Of a stretch of DNA of 64,000 nucleotides, positions 16,527 to 28,352 are shown one piece after another. The notes beneath the pieces were generated by a model. It had not been told where the DNA came from, searched no databases, and saw nothing but the letters and a program-made list of their open reading frames with translations. The DNA lies in the NCBI GenBank assembly GCA_017308515.1, contig JAFKEN010000006.1, positions 104,456-168,455 on the forward strand. The letters are read 5' to 3'. The stretch's first letter is position 1; the number at the start of each line of letters is the position of its first letter. This DNA is from Actinomycetales bacterium. GTDB lineage: Bacteria; Actinomycetota; Actinomycetes; Actinomycetales; Microbacteriaceae. The translations under genes were made by a program, and so were the position numbers.

Positions 16527-19099
16527 GCCTCGCTGTCCTTCCGGGGGTCGTAGCCCGCCGCGGGGGCGGCGGGATCGGGGGCGTCGGCATCCGCCGACTC
16601 GGTCGGGGTCGCGTCCGTCGCGGTCGTCTCGAGCCCGCGTTCGCTGTTCCTCGCCACGGCGATGATGCGATCCTCGTCCTCGAAACGGGCGAAGACCACG
16701 CCCATGGTGTCGCGGCCCTTGGCCGGCACCTCGGCCACGGCAGAGCGTACCACCTTGCCACTTTGGAGAACCACGAGAGTCTCGTCGTCCTCCCCGACGA
16801 TCAGGGCGCCCGCGAGGTCGCCCCGACGCTCCTCGAGCTTGGCCACCTTGATGCCCAGGCCGCCTCGACCCTGGGCGCGGTACTGCGCGACCGCGGTGCG
16901 CTTGGCGTAGCCGCCCTCGGTCACCACGAACACGTAGCCCTCGTCGCTCACGACCGAGGCCGACAGAAGCTGGTCGCCCTCGCGGAACTTCATGCCGATG
17001 ACGCCGGAGGCCGGTCGGCCCATCGCGCGCAGGCTCTCCTCCGAGGCGACGAAGCGCAGCGACATGCCCTGGCGGGAGACCAGCAGGATCTCGCTGTCGT
17101 CGTCCACGAGCATCGCGCCCACCAGCTCGTCGCCCTCGCGCAGCGAGATCGCGATGATGCCGCCGGTGCGGTTCGTGTCGTACTCGGTGAGCCGGGTCTT
17201 CTTGATCAGGCCCCCGCGGGTGGCGAGCGCCAGGTAGGGCGCGACCGAGTAGTCGCGGATGTCGAGGATCTGGGCGATCTCCTCGTCCGGCTGCAGCGCG
17301 AGCAGGTTCGCGACGTGCTGCCCCTTCGCGTCGCGCCCGCCCTCGGGCAGCTCGTAGGCCTTCGCGCGGTAGACGCGCCCCGTCGTCGTGAAGAACAGCA
17401 GCCAGTGGTGCGTCGTCGTGACGAAGAAGTGCTCGACGACGTCGTCGGCGCGCAGGCTCGCCCCGCGCACCCCGCGGCCTCCGCGGTGCTGGCTGCGGTA
17501 GGCGTCGGATCGGGTGCGCTTGATGTAGCCGCCGCGCGTGACCGAGACGACGACCTCCTCCTCGGGGATCAGATCCTCGACGCTCATGTCGCCGTCGAAG
17601 CCGAGCAGGATCTGGGTGCGCCGCTCGTCGCCGAATCTCTCGACGATGCCGGTGAGCTCCTCCGTCACGATCGCCCGCTGGCGCGACTCGTCGGCGAGGA
17701 TCGCCTGGTACTCGGCGATCTCGCGCTCGAGCTCGGCGAGGCGATCCTGGATCTTCTGCCGCTCGAGCGCCGCGAGCCGGCGCAGCTGCAGCGCGAGGAT
17801 CGCGTCGGCCTGCAGCTCGTCGACCCCGAGCAGGTCCATCAGGCTGGTGCGGGCCTGCTCGACGTCGGGCGAACGGCGGATCAGCGCGATGACCTCGTCG
17901 AGCGCGTCGAGGGCCTTCACATAGCCGCGCTGGATGTGCGCATCCGCCTCGGCCTTTGCGAGCCGGAAGCGGGTGCGACGCACGATCACGTCGATCTGGT
18001 GGGTGATCCAGTGCGAGATGAAGCCGTCGAGGGCGAGGGTGCGCGGCACGCCGTCGACGATCGCCAGCATGTTGGCGCCGAAGTTCTCCTGCAGCTGGGT
18101 GTGCTTGTACAGGTTGTTGAGCACGACCTTCGCGACCGCGTCGCGCTTGAGCACGATGACCAGGCGCTGGCCGGTGCGGCCCGAGGTCTCGTCGCGGATG
18201 TCGGCGACGCCCGCGAGGCGCCCCTCCTTGACGAGGTCGGCGATCTTCACCGCGAGGTTGTCGGGGTTGACCTGGTAGGGCAGCTCGGTGACGACGAGGC
18301 AGGTGCGACCCTGGATCTCCTCGACGTTGACGACGGCGCGCATCGTGATCGAGCCGCGGCCGGTGCGGTACGCGTCCTGGATGCCCTTGATGCCGAGGAT
18401 CTGCGCCCCGGTCGGGAAGTCGGGCCCCGAGATGCGCTGGATGAGCGCCTCGAGCAGCTCCTCCCGGCTCGCGTCGGGGTGCTCGAGCGCCCACAGCGCA
18501 CCGGCCGCGACCTCGCGGAGGTTGTGCGGCGGGACGTTGGTGGCCATGCCGACCGCGATGCCGACCGAGCCGTTGACGAGCAGGTTGGGGAACCGGGCGG
18601 GCAGCACGACCGGCTCCTGGGTGCGCCCGTCGTAGTTCTCCTGGAAGTCGACGGTCTCCTCGTCGATGTCGCGCACCATCTCCATCGCGATGGGCGCCAT
18701 CTTCGTCTCGGTGTAGCGGTGGGCCGCCGCGCCGTCGTTACCGGGGGAGCCGAAGTTGCCCTGCCCGAGCGCGAGCGGGTAGCGCAGCGCCCACGGCTGC
18801 ACGAGCCGCACGAGCGCGTCGTAGACGGGCGAGTCGCCGTGCGGGTGGAACTGCCCCATGACGTCGCCGATGACGCGGGTGCACTTGCTGAAGGCACGGT
18901 CGGGGCGGTATCCGCCGTCGTACATCGTGTAGACGATGCGGCGGTGCACGGGCTTGAGGCCGTCGCGCACGTCGGGCAGCGCGCGGCCCACGATCACGCT
19001 CATCGCGTAGTCGAGGTAGCTGCGCTGCATCTCGAGCTGCAGGTCGACCTGCTCGATGCGGTCGCCCGGCGGGACGTCGGTTCCGGTGGTGTCGGTCAT
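16523..19099 (-). CDS. gyrA: DNA gyrase subunit A
   Basis: An 858-residue subunit that breaks and rejoins DNA in the A2B2 gyrase, introducing negative supercoils. It has the winged-helix core with catalytic tyrosine in AHRYTETK, the QRDR sequence [15 protein letters not shown], a coiled-coil region, and a C-terminal beta-pinwheel with the GyrA box QHRGGRGV followed by repeated blades. Ser and Asp at the QRDR positions equivalent to E. coli 83 and 87 are the quinolone-susceptible residues. It lies 57 bp downstream of gyrB on the minus strand. Confidence 0.97.
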   Translation of the reverse strand: MTDTTGTDVPPGDRIEQVDLQLEMQRSYLDYAMSVIVGRALPDVRDGLKPVHRRIVYTMYDGGYRPDRAFSKCTRVIGDVMGQFHPHGDSPVYDALVRLVQPWALRYPLALGQGNFGSPGNDGAAAHRYTETKMAPIAMEMVRDIDEETVDFQENYDGRTQEPVVLPARFPNLLVNGSVGIAVGMATNVPPHNLREVAAGALWALEHPDASREELLEALIQRISGPDFPTGAQILGIKGIQDAYRTGRGSITMRAVVNVEEIQGRTCLVVTELPYQVNPDNLAVKIADLVKEGRLAGVADIRDETSGRTGQRLVIVLKRDAVAKVVLNNLYKHTQLQENFGANMLAIVDGVPRTLALDGFISHWITHQIDVIVRRTRFRLAKAEADAHIQRGYVKALDALDEVIALIRRSPDVEQARTSLMDLLGVDELQADAILALQLRRLAALERQKIQDRLAELEREIAEYQAILADESRQRAIVTEELTGIVERFGDERRTQILLGFDGDMSVEDLIPEEEVVVSVTRGGYIKRTRSDAYRSQHRGGRGVRGASLRADDVVEHFFVTTTHHWLLFFTTTGRVYRAKAYELPEGGRDAKGQHVANLLALQPDEEIAQILDIRDYSVAPYLALATRGGLIKKTRLTEYDTNRTGGIIAISLREGDELVGAMLVDDDSEILLVSRQGMSLRFVASEESLRAMGRPASGVIGMKFREGDQLLSASVVSDEGYVFVVTEGGYAKRTAVAQYRAQGRGGLGIKVAKLEERRGDLAGALIVGEDDETLVVLQSGKVVRSAVAEVPAKGRDTMGVVFARFEDEDRIIAVARNSERGLETTATDATPTESADADAPDPAAPAAGYDPRKDSEA

Positions 19100-19156
19100 G
19101 GATCCTCAGGGGTGGCGGTGGTCGAGCGGGCTCGGTCGGCGCGGGGCGCCCGAACG

Positions 19157-21235
<2,079 letters not shown>

Positions 21236-21312
21236 GTCCGCGGCCGGGCCCGAAACCGGCGCGAACGGCTTTCTGCGGGGTTTTCGTGGCGAGGTCGGAC
21301 GGATTTGCCTTC

Positions 21313-21855
21313 TCAGCCGTAGGTATCGCGAGGGCCGCGCCCTGGGATGGCGCGGGGGCCGCGTTTCCATGAGGGGGCGTCCGGTCCCAGAAAGCGCACC
21401 TCGTCGATGCCCGCCGCGGGGTGGCGCTCGGCGATGCGGGTCAGCACCGTCGCCTTCATCACGCGTAGCTGCTGCGCCCAGGCCGTCGAGTCGCACCGCA
21501 CGGTGAGCCGCCCCTCCTCGATGCCGATCGGCTGCGCATGCGCGGCGACGTCGGCGCCGATCAGATCCGGCCAGCTCGCGAGCAGCTCCGCCTTGGCGAG
21601 CGGCGAGTCCCAGCCCATCGCGTCGGTCAGCGCGTCGAGCACCTGCTCGAGCCCGCGCGGGTCGCGGCCGCGGCCGTAGGGCACGGTCGACTCGTCCTCG
21701 GCCGCCCGCGCGCGGCGGCGGGCGTCGCGCGAGGGGTGGGTGGGCGAGCCGAACAGCGCGCGGATTCGGCGGTAGACCGCGATCGGCTCCGGCTCGCGCT
21801 CGCCCTCGGCCTCGATCCCCGCCCCCGACCCGGCCCCGCCGCTCGGATCGCTCAC
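21313..21855 (-). CDS. dciA: DciA/DUF721 helicase-associated protein
   Basis: A 180-residue protein. The DUF721 core spans about residues 70-150 (LASWPDLIGADVAAHAQPIGIEEGRLTVRCDSTAWAQQL), preceded by an acidic and Arg-rich N-terminus. DciA is the ancestral loader/operator of the replicative helicase DnaB in bacteria that lack DnaC or DnaI. This fits here, since dnaB lies at 43.9 kb and no DnaC/DnaI is seen. Its start overlaps the recF stop by 4 bp (ATGA). Confidence 0.9.
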   Translation of the reverse strand: MSDPSGGAGSGAGIEAEGEREPEPIAVYRRIRALFGSPTHPSRDARRRARAAEDESTVPYGRGRDPRGLEQVLDALTDAMGWDSPLAKAELLASWPDLIGADVAAHAQPIGIEEGRLTVRCDSTAWAQQLRVMKATVLTRIAERHPAAGIDEVRFLGPDAPSWKRGPRAIPGRGPRDTYG

Positions 21856-23057
21856 GGCCGCTCCTCGATGCGCCCGGCCCGGATCCGCACCGCGTCACCG
21901 GCGAGCTCCGGAGGCACGTCCGCCTCGACCGCGGCGGTGATGAGCACCTGCTCGTAGTCGGCGATCGCGGTCGCGAGCCGGCCGCGACGGCTCTGGTCGA
22001 GCTCGGCGAAGACGTCGTCGAGGATCACGACCGGATCCCCGATCGGCGACTCGGCCCGCAGCAGCCCCGCCGCCGCGAGCTTGAGGGCGAGCGCGAACGA
22101 CCAGGACTCCCCGTGGCTCGCGTAGCCGCGCGCGGGCAGGCCGTTGAGCACGAGCACGAGGTCGTCGCGGTGCGGGCCGACGAGGGTGATCCCGCGGTCG
22201 CGCTCCTCACGCCGCCGCGCGGCCAGCGCGGCGCGGAACGCCTCCTCGATCGCGGCGCGGTCGAGCCCCTCGGCGCTCGGGGCTCCAGCCGTATCGGCGG
22301 AGTCGCCCGAGTCATCGTCGCCCTCCCCCGTGGCGCCGAGGATGCTGAGCCGCAGGCCGAGCGTCGCTTCGTGCTCGGCGCCGGCAACTGCGGCGTAGTC
22401 GCGCGCGATCCCCGGGCGCAGCCGCTCGACGAGATCGAGGCGTGCCGCGACGAGTTCGGAGCCGAGTGCGACGAGGCGCTCGTCCCAGAGATCCAGGGTC
22501 GACAGCTGTCGCTCGTCACCGTCGGCTTCGGTGGCGCGCGCGCCTCGCAGCCCGCGCGCCGACTTCAGCAGGGTGTTGCGCTGGCGCAGCACCCGGTCGT
22601 AGTCCGACTGCACGCCGGCCAGACGCGGAGAGAGCTGCACGGCGAGTTCGTCCAGGTAGCGGCGTCGGCCGGATGGCTCTCCGCGCACGAGCGCGAGATC
22701 CTCCGGGGCGAACAGCACCGCCGCGACGTGACGCGGCAGCTCGCGGGGCTTGAGCGCGCCGCGATTCAGTTGCGCGCGGTTCGCACCTTGCCGATTGAGC
22801 TGCAGCTCGACGAGCACCGAGCGGCCGGCGTGCTCGAGCCGCGCCCGCACGATCGCCGCCTCGGCACCGCGGCGGATGAGCGCCTGGTCGCTCGAGACGC
22901 GGTGCGAGGAGAGGGTCGAGAGATAGACGATCGATTCGACCAGGTTGGTCTTGCCCTGCCCGTTGGGCCCGAGGAAGAGCCGCGGGCCGGGCCCGAGCTC
23001 GATCCGGGCGTCGGCGTAGTTGCGGAAGTCGTGCAGCTCGAGTTCGGCGACGATCAC
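21852..23057 (-). CDS. recF: DNA replication and repair protein RecF
   Basis: A 401-residue SMC-like ATPase that loads RecA at gaps. Walker A is FLGPNGQGKTNLVE near residue 33, the signature region LVGPHRDDL is near the C-terminal third, and Walker B is VVILDDVFAELD. The GTG start at 23057 forms GTGA with the gnd stop, and the N-terminus VIVAELELHDFRNYADARIE is the conserved RecF beginning. It is coupled on both sides (gnd before, dciA after). Confidence 0.95.
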   Translation of the reverse strand: MIVAELELHDFRNYADARIELGPGPRLFLGPNGQGKTNLVESIVYLSTLSSHRVSSDQALIRRGAEAAIVRARLEHAGRSVLVELQLNRQGANRAQLNRGALKPRELPRHVAAVLFAPEDLALVRGEPSGRRRYLDELAVQLSPRLAGVQSDYDRVLRQRNTLLKSARGLRGARATEADGDERQLSTLDLWDERLVALGSELVAARLDLVERLRPGIARDYAAVAGAEHEATLGLRLSILGATGEGDDDSGDSADTAGAPSAEGLDRAAIEEAFRAALAARRREERDRGITLVGPHRDDLVLVLNGLPARGYASHGESWSFALALKLAAAGLLRAESPIGDPVVILDDVFAELDQSRRGRLATAIADYEQVLITAAVEADVPPELAGDAVRIRAGRIEERP

Positions 23058-23944
23058 CCGTCGGCCTTGCGCACGGCGTGCCCGCCGAACTGCTTGCGCA
23101 GCGCCGCGACCGCCTTCATCGACGGGGAGTCCTCCTGCCGCGACACGAAGCGGGCGAAGATCGAGGCGCTGATCGTCGGCATCGGGACCGCGTGATCCAG
23201 CGCCTCGTGCACGGTCCACCGTCCCTCGCCGGAGTCGTCGACGTAGCCCTCGATCTCGTGGAACTCGGGATCCTCCTCGAGCGCCTTGACGAGCAGCTCG
23301 AGCAGCCAGCTGCGCACGACGGTGCCGCGCTGCCACGCCTTGAAGGTGCCGGGCACGTTCTTCACGAGGTCGTCGCGGGCCTCCATGAGTTCGTAACCCT
23401 CGGCGTAGGCCTGCATGAGCGCGTACTCGATGCCGTTGTGCACCATCTTCACGTAATGGCCCGCGCCGACCGGGCCGGCGTGCACGAAGCCCTCCTCGCG
23501 CGGACCCTCGGGCCGCAGCGCGTCGAAGATCGGCATCGCCTCGGCGATGTCGGCATCCGCCCCGCCGGCCATGAGCCCGTAGCCCTCCTGGAGTCCCCAG
23601 ATTCCGCCGGAGACGCCGCAGTCGAGGAAGCGGATGCCCTTCGCCGCGAGCTGCGCGGCATGAGCGGCGTCGTCGGTGAAGCGCGAGTTGCCGCCGTCGA
23701 TGACGAGGTCTCCCGGATCGAGCACACCGGCGAGGTCGGAGATGACCCCGTCGGTGACCGCTCCGGAGGGCACCATGACCCAGACCACCCGCGGGCTCGG
23801 GAGCGCTGCGGCGAGTGCCGCGAGGTCGGGAACGTCGCTGACCTCGGGCCGCGGGTCGTAGCCGGTGACCTCCAGACCGGCGCGCCGCATGCGGGCGCGC
23901 ATGTTGTCGCCCATCTTGCCGAGGCCGACGATTCCGAGGTGCAT
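23054..23944 (-). CDS. gnd: 6-phosphogluconate dehydrogenase, decarboxylating (short GndA type)
   Basis: A 296-residue enzyme that oxidises 6-phosphogluconate to ribulose 5-phosphate plus CO2 in the pentose phosphate pathway. The Rossmann motif GIVGLGKMGDNM is at the N-terminus, the substrate-binding GGIWGLQEGYGLMAGG follows, and the catalytic lysine lies in HYVKMVHNGIEYALMQAYAEG. The length matches the short tetrameric class rather than the 470-residue class. GGGAGGG precedes the ATG by 3-4 nt. Its position between dnaN and recF is conserved in actinobacteria. Confidence 0.95.
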   Translation of the reverse strand: MHLGIVGLGKMGDNMRARMRRAGLEVTGYDPRPEVSDVPDLAALAAALPSPRVVWVMVPSGAVTDGVISDLAGVLDPGDLVIDGGNSRFTDDAAHAAQLAAKGIRFLDCGVSGGIWGLQEGYGLMAGGADADIAEAMPIFDALRPEGPREEGFVHAGPVGAGHYVKMVHNGIEYALMQAYAEGYELMEARDDLVKNVPGTFKAWQRGTVVRSWLLELLVKALEEDPEFHEIEGYVDDSGEGRWTVHEALDHAVPMPTISASIFARFVSRQEDSPSMKAVAALRKQFGGHAVRKADG

Positions 23945-23991
23945 GATCCCTCCCGGGAGACGTTCGGGGGCGGCGGATGCGGGCGCCGCGA

Positions 23992-25137
23992 TCAGCGCAG
24001 CAGCAGGTTCGGCTGCAGCAGGTAACGGTACGAGTCCGAGGCGGGCTGCTCACGCGAGCTCTGCCCGGTGATGAGCACCGGACCGGGCTTGTTCGGGTTG
24101 TCGGTCGGCGTGAACGAGACCCGGACGAACTCCGAGTGCACCGCGCCGAGCGCGTCGAGCAGGAAGGCCGGCTTGAGCGAGACCACGGTGTCGGTGCCGA
24201 CAAGGTGCGCGTCGATCGTCTCGGAGGCCTGGGCTTGGTCGCCCCCGACCGCTTCGAGGGTCAGCCCGTCGACCGAGAAGCTGAAGCGCAGGGCGGCCTC
24301 GCGCTCGAGCACGAGCGAGACGCGGCGCACCGCCTCGACGAGGTCGGAGGTCGACAGCACCGCGTAGTTCTCGACGTTCTCGGGGAACAGCCGCCGCACG
24401 GGAGGGAAGTTGCCCTTGATCAGGAGCGACGTGACGGTGCGCTTGTCGGCGCTGAAGGCGATGAGCTCGCGGTCGTCGGTGTGCACGATCGACACGGCGA
24501 CGGTGCCGGCGTTGGCGAAGGTCTTGCCGATCTCGGAGAGCGTGCGGGCCGGCACGAGGGCGGTCGTGCCCTCGACCGAGGAACCGCCGGAATCCCAGTC
24601 GATGTCGCGCACCGCGACGCGGTAGCGGTCGGTGGCGACGAGCGAGAGCGAGTTGTCGCCGACCTCGAGCTGCACGCCGGTGATGACCGGGGTGACGTCG
24701 TCGCGGCTCGCGGCGACCGCGACCTGGGCGACCGCCGTCGAGAAATCCTCGGCCGGGAGCACCCCGGTGCGGTCATCGATCTGCGGCAGTGCGGGGTACT
24801 CCTCGACCGGCATCGACATGAGCGTGAAGTTCGCGGAGCCGCAACTGACCTTGATGCGGCCCTCGGCGGTGTCGAACTGCACGGGGGCGTTCGGAAGCCG
24901 GCTGGCGATCTCGGCGAGCAGACGCCCCGAGACCAGGGCGGATCCCGTCTCATCGACCTCGGCCGGGATCTCCGTGCGGCTCGAGACCTCGTAGTCGAAC
25001 GACGAGAGCACGAGCGCACCCTCGCGCGCCTCGAGGAGGACGCCGGAGAGGATCGGCTGCGTGGGTCGCTGCGGAAGGAGCTTGACGGCGAAGGACACGG
25101 CCTCGGCGAACACGTCGCGGTTGACGTGGAATCTCAC
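23992..25137 (-). CDS. dnaN: DNA polymerase III beta subunit (sliding clamp)
   Basis: A 381-residue clamp protein with the three tandem clamp folds expected of about 370-400 residues. The N-terminus MRFHVNRDVFAEAVSFAVKLLPQRPTQPIL is the conserved actinobacterial form; other conserved parts are FPENVENYAVL and the C-terminal region before NLLLR. It encircles DNA and tethers polymerase. GAAGGAGTG precedes ATG 25137. It is separated from dnaA by the 545-bp origin region. Confidence 0.97.
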   Translation of the reverse strand: MRFHVNRDVFAEAVSFAVKLLPQRPTQPILSGVLLEAREGALVLSSFDYEVSSRTEIPAEVDETGSALVSGRLLAEIASRLPNAPVQFDTAEGRIKVSCGSANFTLMSMPVEEYPALPQIDDRTGVLPAEDFSTAVAQVAVAASRDDVTPVITGVQLEVGDNSLSLVATDRYRVAVRDIDWDSGGSSVEGTTALVPARTLSEIGKTFANAGTVAVSIVHTDDRELIAFSADKRTVTSLLIKGNFPPVRRLFPENVENYAVLSTSDLVEAVRRVSLVLEREAALRFSFSVDGLTLEAVGGDQAQASETIDAHLVGTDTVVSLKPAFLLDALGAVHSEFVRVSFTPTDNPNKPGPVLITGQSSREQPASDSYRYLLQPNLLLR

Positions 25138-25381
25138 GGACGCACCACTCCTTCTTCGGCGACGGGACCCGCGTGAGATCTCTCGCGGAGCGAGCCGCGC
25201 GGGTCGTCCATCCTGTCACGACGATCCTGGCACAGGGAAGCGACGGTGCCGCACGAGGGATGCAGCGGGAGCCGCGACGATCGGGCGACGCGCGTGCCGC
25301 GGTCGGGCCCGCTCGGGATCCACCCCCACCCGGTTGCGGACCGGTCGGAATGAGAAGGAGAGAGGGAACACTCTTAACGCC

Positions 25382-25620
25382 TGTGGAGGGTGTGGAGAAG
25401 TCGCCGGCCGCGTGCCCGGGACGGGGAACTACATCGCTGTGAGATGTGGGCATCCCGTGGACAGCCGCCGGGCTCGGCGTCGAAACCCCCGCGAGGGCGG
25501 GTTCGGCTCTCCACAGGATCCGGCGGAGCTGTCCACATCGCGGTCGCGCGTCGTCCCAAGGTTGTCCACAGGAGTATTCACAACTGTGTAATCCTGAGCA
25601 TCGACGAATCCTCGCGTCAC
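25382..25620. other. Putative oriC with DnaA boxes
   Basis: The 545-bp dnaN-dnaA gap (25138-25682) has no credible gene. On the plus strand: TTGTCCACA at 25562-25570 (perfect actinobacterial box), CTGTCCACA at 25529-25537 and CTCTCCACA at 25507-25515. On the minus strand: CTGTCCACG at 25456-25464, TTCTCCACA at 25391-25399 and CCCTCCACA at 25382-25390. A stretch with lower GC follows at 25570-25615 and is the best unwinding candidate. Position between dnaA and dnaN is the usual actinobacterial oriC. Confidence 0.88.
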
Positions 25621-25682
25621 CGGCACGCCTGAGACGCGGCGATCGGACGCGGGCCGAGCGGCGCGGAATCCTCCCGCCGAGC

Positions 25683-27065
25683 TCAGAGCTTGTTGTAGCG
25701 CTGGTCCTGCTTGATGCGGCTCGTGAGCTCGGTGACCTGGTTGTAGATCGAGCGGCGCTCCTTCATGAGGTCGCTGATCTTCTTGTTCGCGTACATCACC
25801 GTCGTGTGATCGCGGTTGCCGAAGAGCTGCCCGATCTTGGGCAGCGACAGGCTCGTCATCTCCCGGCACAGGTACATCGCGATCTGGCGCGCGGTCGCCA
25901 CCGCCTGCGAGCGGCTGCTGCCGTAGAGGTCGTCGACGCTGAGCTTGAAGTACTCGGCGGTGTGATTGATGATGTCGACCGGCGCGATGACGTTGTCCTC
26001 GTCGAGGGTGATGAGGTCCTTCAGCACCGTCTGCACGAGCTGCAGGTCGACCGGCGTGCGGTTGAGGTTCGCGAAGGCCGTGACGCGGATGAGGGTTCCC
26101 TCGAGCTCGCGGATGTTGCTCGAGACCTTCGTCGCCATGAACTCGAGGATGTCGTCGGGCACCTGCAGCTTCTCGCTCTGCGCCTTCTTGCGCAGGATCG
26201 CGATGCGGGTCTCGAGATCGGGGGCCTGCACGTCGGTGATGAGGCCCCACTCGAAGCGCGAGCGCATCCGGCCCTCGAATCCGGTGAGGTGCTTCGGCGC
26301 GACGTCGCTCGTGATGACGACCTGCTTGTTGTGGTCGTGGAGCGTATTGAAGGTGTGGAAGAAGGCCTCCTGCGTCGAGTCCTTCCCCTGGAGGAACTGG
26401 ATGTCGTCGATCAGCAGGATGTCGATCTCGCGGTAGCGGGTCTGGAAGACGCTCGCCCGGTTGTTCGCGATCGAGTTGATGAAGTCGTTGGTGAACTCCT
26501 CCGAGCTCACGTACCGCACCCGGATGCCGGGGTAGAGGTTCTCGGCGTAGTGGCCGATCGCGTGCAGGAGGTGGGTCTTGCCGAGCCCGGAGTCGCCGTA
26601 GATGAACAGCGGGTTGTAGGCCTTCGCCGGCGCCTCGGCGACCGCGACCGCGGCGGCGTGCGCGAAGCGGTTGGAGCCGCCGATGACGAAGTTGTCGAAG
26701 TTGTACTTCGGGTTGAGCCGGGACTCGCCCCGTCGGCCCGCCGGCTCGGGCGCTTCGTCGTAGCTCGGCTCGTCCACGAACTCGAGCGACGGGGGGCGGA
26801 TCTCGGGATTCACGACGATCGCGAAGTTCACGACTTCGGGATCGATCGCGGCGATGGCGTCGAGCAGCGGTCCGCGCAGGCGCTGCTCGAGCATCCCGCG
26901 GGTGAGCTCGTTGGGCACCTCGAGGTAGAGGCTGCCGCCGAGCACGCCCTTCGCCTCGACGAGTCGGAGGAAGCCGTGCAGCTGCGGGGTGACGCGCTCG
27001 TCGTCGTCGAGTCGTTCCAGCACCGCGCCCCACTGGGCGCGGATGGGGTCGGTCTCGTCGGTCAT
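25683..27065 (-). CDS. dnaA: Chromosomal replication initiator DnaA
   Basis: A 460-residue AAA+ initiator. Domain I is about residues 1-90, domain II a short acidic/Pro linker (about 115-135), and domain III contains Walker A (GDSGLGKTHLL) and Walker B (ILLIDDIQFLQGK). Domain IV carries the DNA-binding signature GNRDHTTVMYANKKI close to the C-terminus. It opens oriC and is transcribed toward it. The 374-bp region upstream contains three further DnaA-box-like sites, consistent with autoregulation. Confidence 0.98.
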   Translation of the reverse strand: MTDETDPIRAQWGAVLERLDDDERVTPQLHGFLRLVEAKGVLGGSLYLEVPNELTRGMLEQRLRGPLLDAIAAIDPEVVNFAIVVNPEIRPPSLEFVDEPSYDEAPEPAGRRGESRLNPKYNFDNFVIGGSNRFAHAAAVAVAEAPAKAYNPLFIYGDSGLGKTHLLHAIGHYAENLYPGIRVRYVSSEEFTNDFINSIANNRASVFQTRYREIDILLIDDIQFLQGKDSTQEAFFHTFNTLHDHNKQVVITSDVAPKHLTGFEGRMRSRFEWGLITDVQAPDLETRIAILRKKAQSEKLQVPDDILEFMATKVSSNIRELEGTLIRVTAFANLNRTPVDLQLVQTVLKDLITLDEDNVIAPVDIINHTAEYFKLSVDDLYGSSRSQAVATARQIAMYLCREMTSLSLPKIGQLFGNRDHTTVMYANKKISDLMKERRSIYNQVTELTSRIKQDQRYNKL

Positions 27066-27131
27066 GCTCCCGCTTCCTGGTCGCCCGCCTCCCGTCGGCG
27101 GGCGGGAGGCGCGTCGGCACCCCCCGGCAAG

Positions 27132-27173
27132 TTTTCCACAGCCTTATCCACGTGTCGGAACAGCTGTGGATGA
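27132..27173. promoter_or_regulatory. DnaA-box cluster upstream of dnaA
   Basis: In the 374-bp dnaA-rpmH gap: TTTTCCACA (27132-27140, plus), TTATCCACG (27144-27152, plus) and TCATCCACA (27165-27173, minus). These lie 67-108 nt before the dnaA ATG. A TAGGGT at 27222-27227 on the minus strand may be the dnaA -10. The rest of the gap holds the rpmH promoter and no gene. Confidence 0.65.
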
Positions 27174-27314
27174 CGGCGCTGCACCGGCCTTCCCGAAGGC
27201 TCCGGCGCGGATGTGTGCATCACCCTAGACCGCGCGCGCTCCGCCCACCATCCCGAGGATCGCGGGCACGGCCGGCCATCGGCGCCGGTGGTCGAGGGCC
27301 GCGCTCCCGGTCGT

Positions 27315-27343
27315 TTGACCGTCGGGAGCCCGGGCCGTATCGT
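27315..27343 (+). promoter_or_regulatory. rpmH promoter
   Basis: TTGACC (27315-27320) and TATCGT (27338-27343) are separated by 17 nt. The predicted start near 27350 leaves a leader of about 90 nt before rpmH. Confidence 0.65.
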
Positions 27344-27439
27344 TAACCAGTTGTGTGACCGCCCAGCCGAATCGTCGGCGGTCGAACCTGATCTTCCCGG
27401 CCCGTGCTCTCGGGCCCGCGCCGGGTCTGGAGAACACCC

Positions 27440-27577
27440 ATGAGCAAGCGAACCTTCCAGCCGAACAACCGCCGGCGCGCCAAGGTGCACGGCTTCCGTC
27501 TGCGCATGCGCACGCGCGCGGGCCGCGCCATCCTGGCCTCGCGTCGTCGCAAGGGGCGCAGCGAACTCTCCGCCTGA
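27440..27577 (+). CDS. rpmH: 50S ribosomal protein L34
   Basis: A 45-residue, very basic protein, [20 protein letters not shown] with C-terminal [11 protein letters not shown], which is the complete L34 sequence pattern. It is a component of the large ribosomal subunit. Ten bases separate it from rnpA; rpmH-rnpA linkage next to dnaA is nearly universal in bacteria. Confidence 0.97.
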   Translation: MSKRTFQPNNRRRAKVHGFRLRMRTRAGRAILASRRRKGRSELSA

Positions 27578-27587
27578 TCGACCCGCC

Positions 27588-27935
27588 GTGCTCGCGCGGG
27601 CGAACCGGGTGATCCGGGCCGACGACTTCCGTCGCGCCGTCCGGCGCGGCCGCCGATCGGCGACCCCGCGAGCGGTCTACTACCGGTACCCGACGGCCGA
27701 CGACGAGCCCCTTCGTTTCGGGTTCATCGTCTCCCGCACGGTGGGCGGCTCGGTGCAGCGCAACCGGGTGCGCCGGCGGATGCGCGCGATCGGTCGCGAG
27801 TTCGTCGAGGCCGGCGTCCGCGGTCACGACGTCGTGATCCGCGCGCTCCCGGGTGTCGACGCCGTCGCCTTCGGCGAGCTGCGGGACGACGCGCACCAGG
27901 CGCTCGATCGCGGCCTGGGTGTGACGCGCTCATGA
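27588..27935 (+). CDS. rnpA: Ribonuclease P protein component
   Basis: A 115-residue basic protein that assists the RNase P RNA in tRNA 5' maturation. The RNR-type signature is seen as VQRNRVRRRMRAIGREF, with the N-terminal LARANRVIRADDFRRAVRRGRR segment. It starts at GTG 27588, and its stop overlaps the yidD start by 4 bp (ATGA). The RNase P RNA gene itself is not in this window. Confidence 0.95.
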   Translation: MLARANRVIRADDFRRAVRRGRRSATPRAVYYRYPTADDEPLRFGFIVSRTVGGSVQRNRVRRRMRAIGREFVEAGVRGHDVVIRALPGVDAVAFGELRDDAHQALDRGLGVTRS

Positions 27936-28348
27936 CCGCGTTGGCGTCGCGCCGGACGGCGGTCGCACGGTCCGACCCGGCCGCCGCCGGTCCGCGGGCG
28001 GTCGACCCGCACCCCGCGGCACCGGCGCCGGGCCGGGTCGGTGCGCTCGCACGCACCGTGCTGTACCTGCCCCGGAACGCCTGCGTCGTCATCCTGCGGG
28101 CGTACCGGGCGGTCATCTCGCCCCTGTACGGTGACGTGTGCCGCTACTACCCGAGCTGCTCGGCGTACGCGCTCGGCGCGATCCAGCAGCACGGCGTGAT
28201 CAAGGGCGTGGCGCTGGGCTCCTGGCGGATCCTGCGCTGCAACCCCTGGGCGAAGGGCGGCGTCGACGACGTTCCCGAGCGGCACGCCGGGCACCTGCAC
28301 ATCACGAACTTCGGCTTCGTCACCCCGACGAGCCACGGAAAGGCCTAG
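27932..28348 (+). CDS. yidD: Membrane protein insertion efficiency factor YidD
   Basis: A 138-residue protein. The conserved YidD core is residues about 45-115 (RAYRAVISPLYGDVCRYYPSCSAYALGAIQQHG... WRILRCNPW), including the conserved cysteines. It has an extra Ala/Pro/Arg-rich N-terminus of about 45 residues compared with the usual 70-90 residue form. It assists YidC-mediated membrane insertion as a peripheral membrane protein. It is coupled to rnpA and followed 4 bp later by yidC. Confidence 0.93.
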   Translation: MTALASRRTAVARSDPAAAGPRAVDPHPAAPAPGRVGALARTVLYLPRNACVVILRAYRAVISPLYGDVCRYYPSCSAYALGAIQQHGVIKGVALGSWRILRCNPWAKGGVDDVPERHAGHLHITNFGFVTPTSHGKA

Positions 28349-28352
28349 ACGA

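Noticed and set aside
18820..18875. Quinolone-resistance mutation in gyrA
   Set aside because: The QRDR reads [15 protein letters not shown] with the susceptible Ser and Asp residues.
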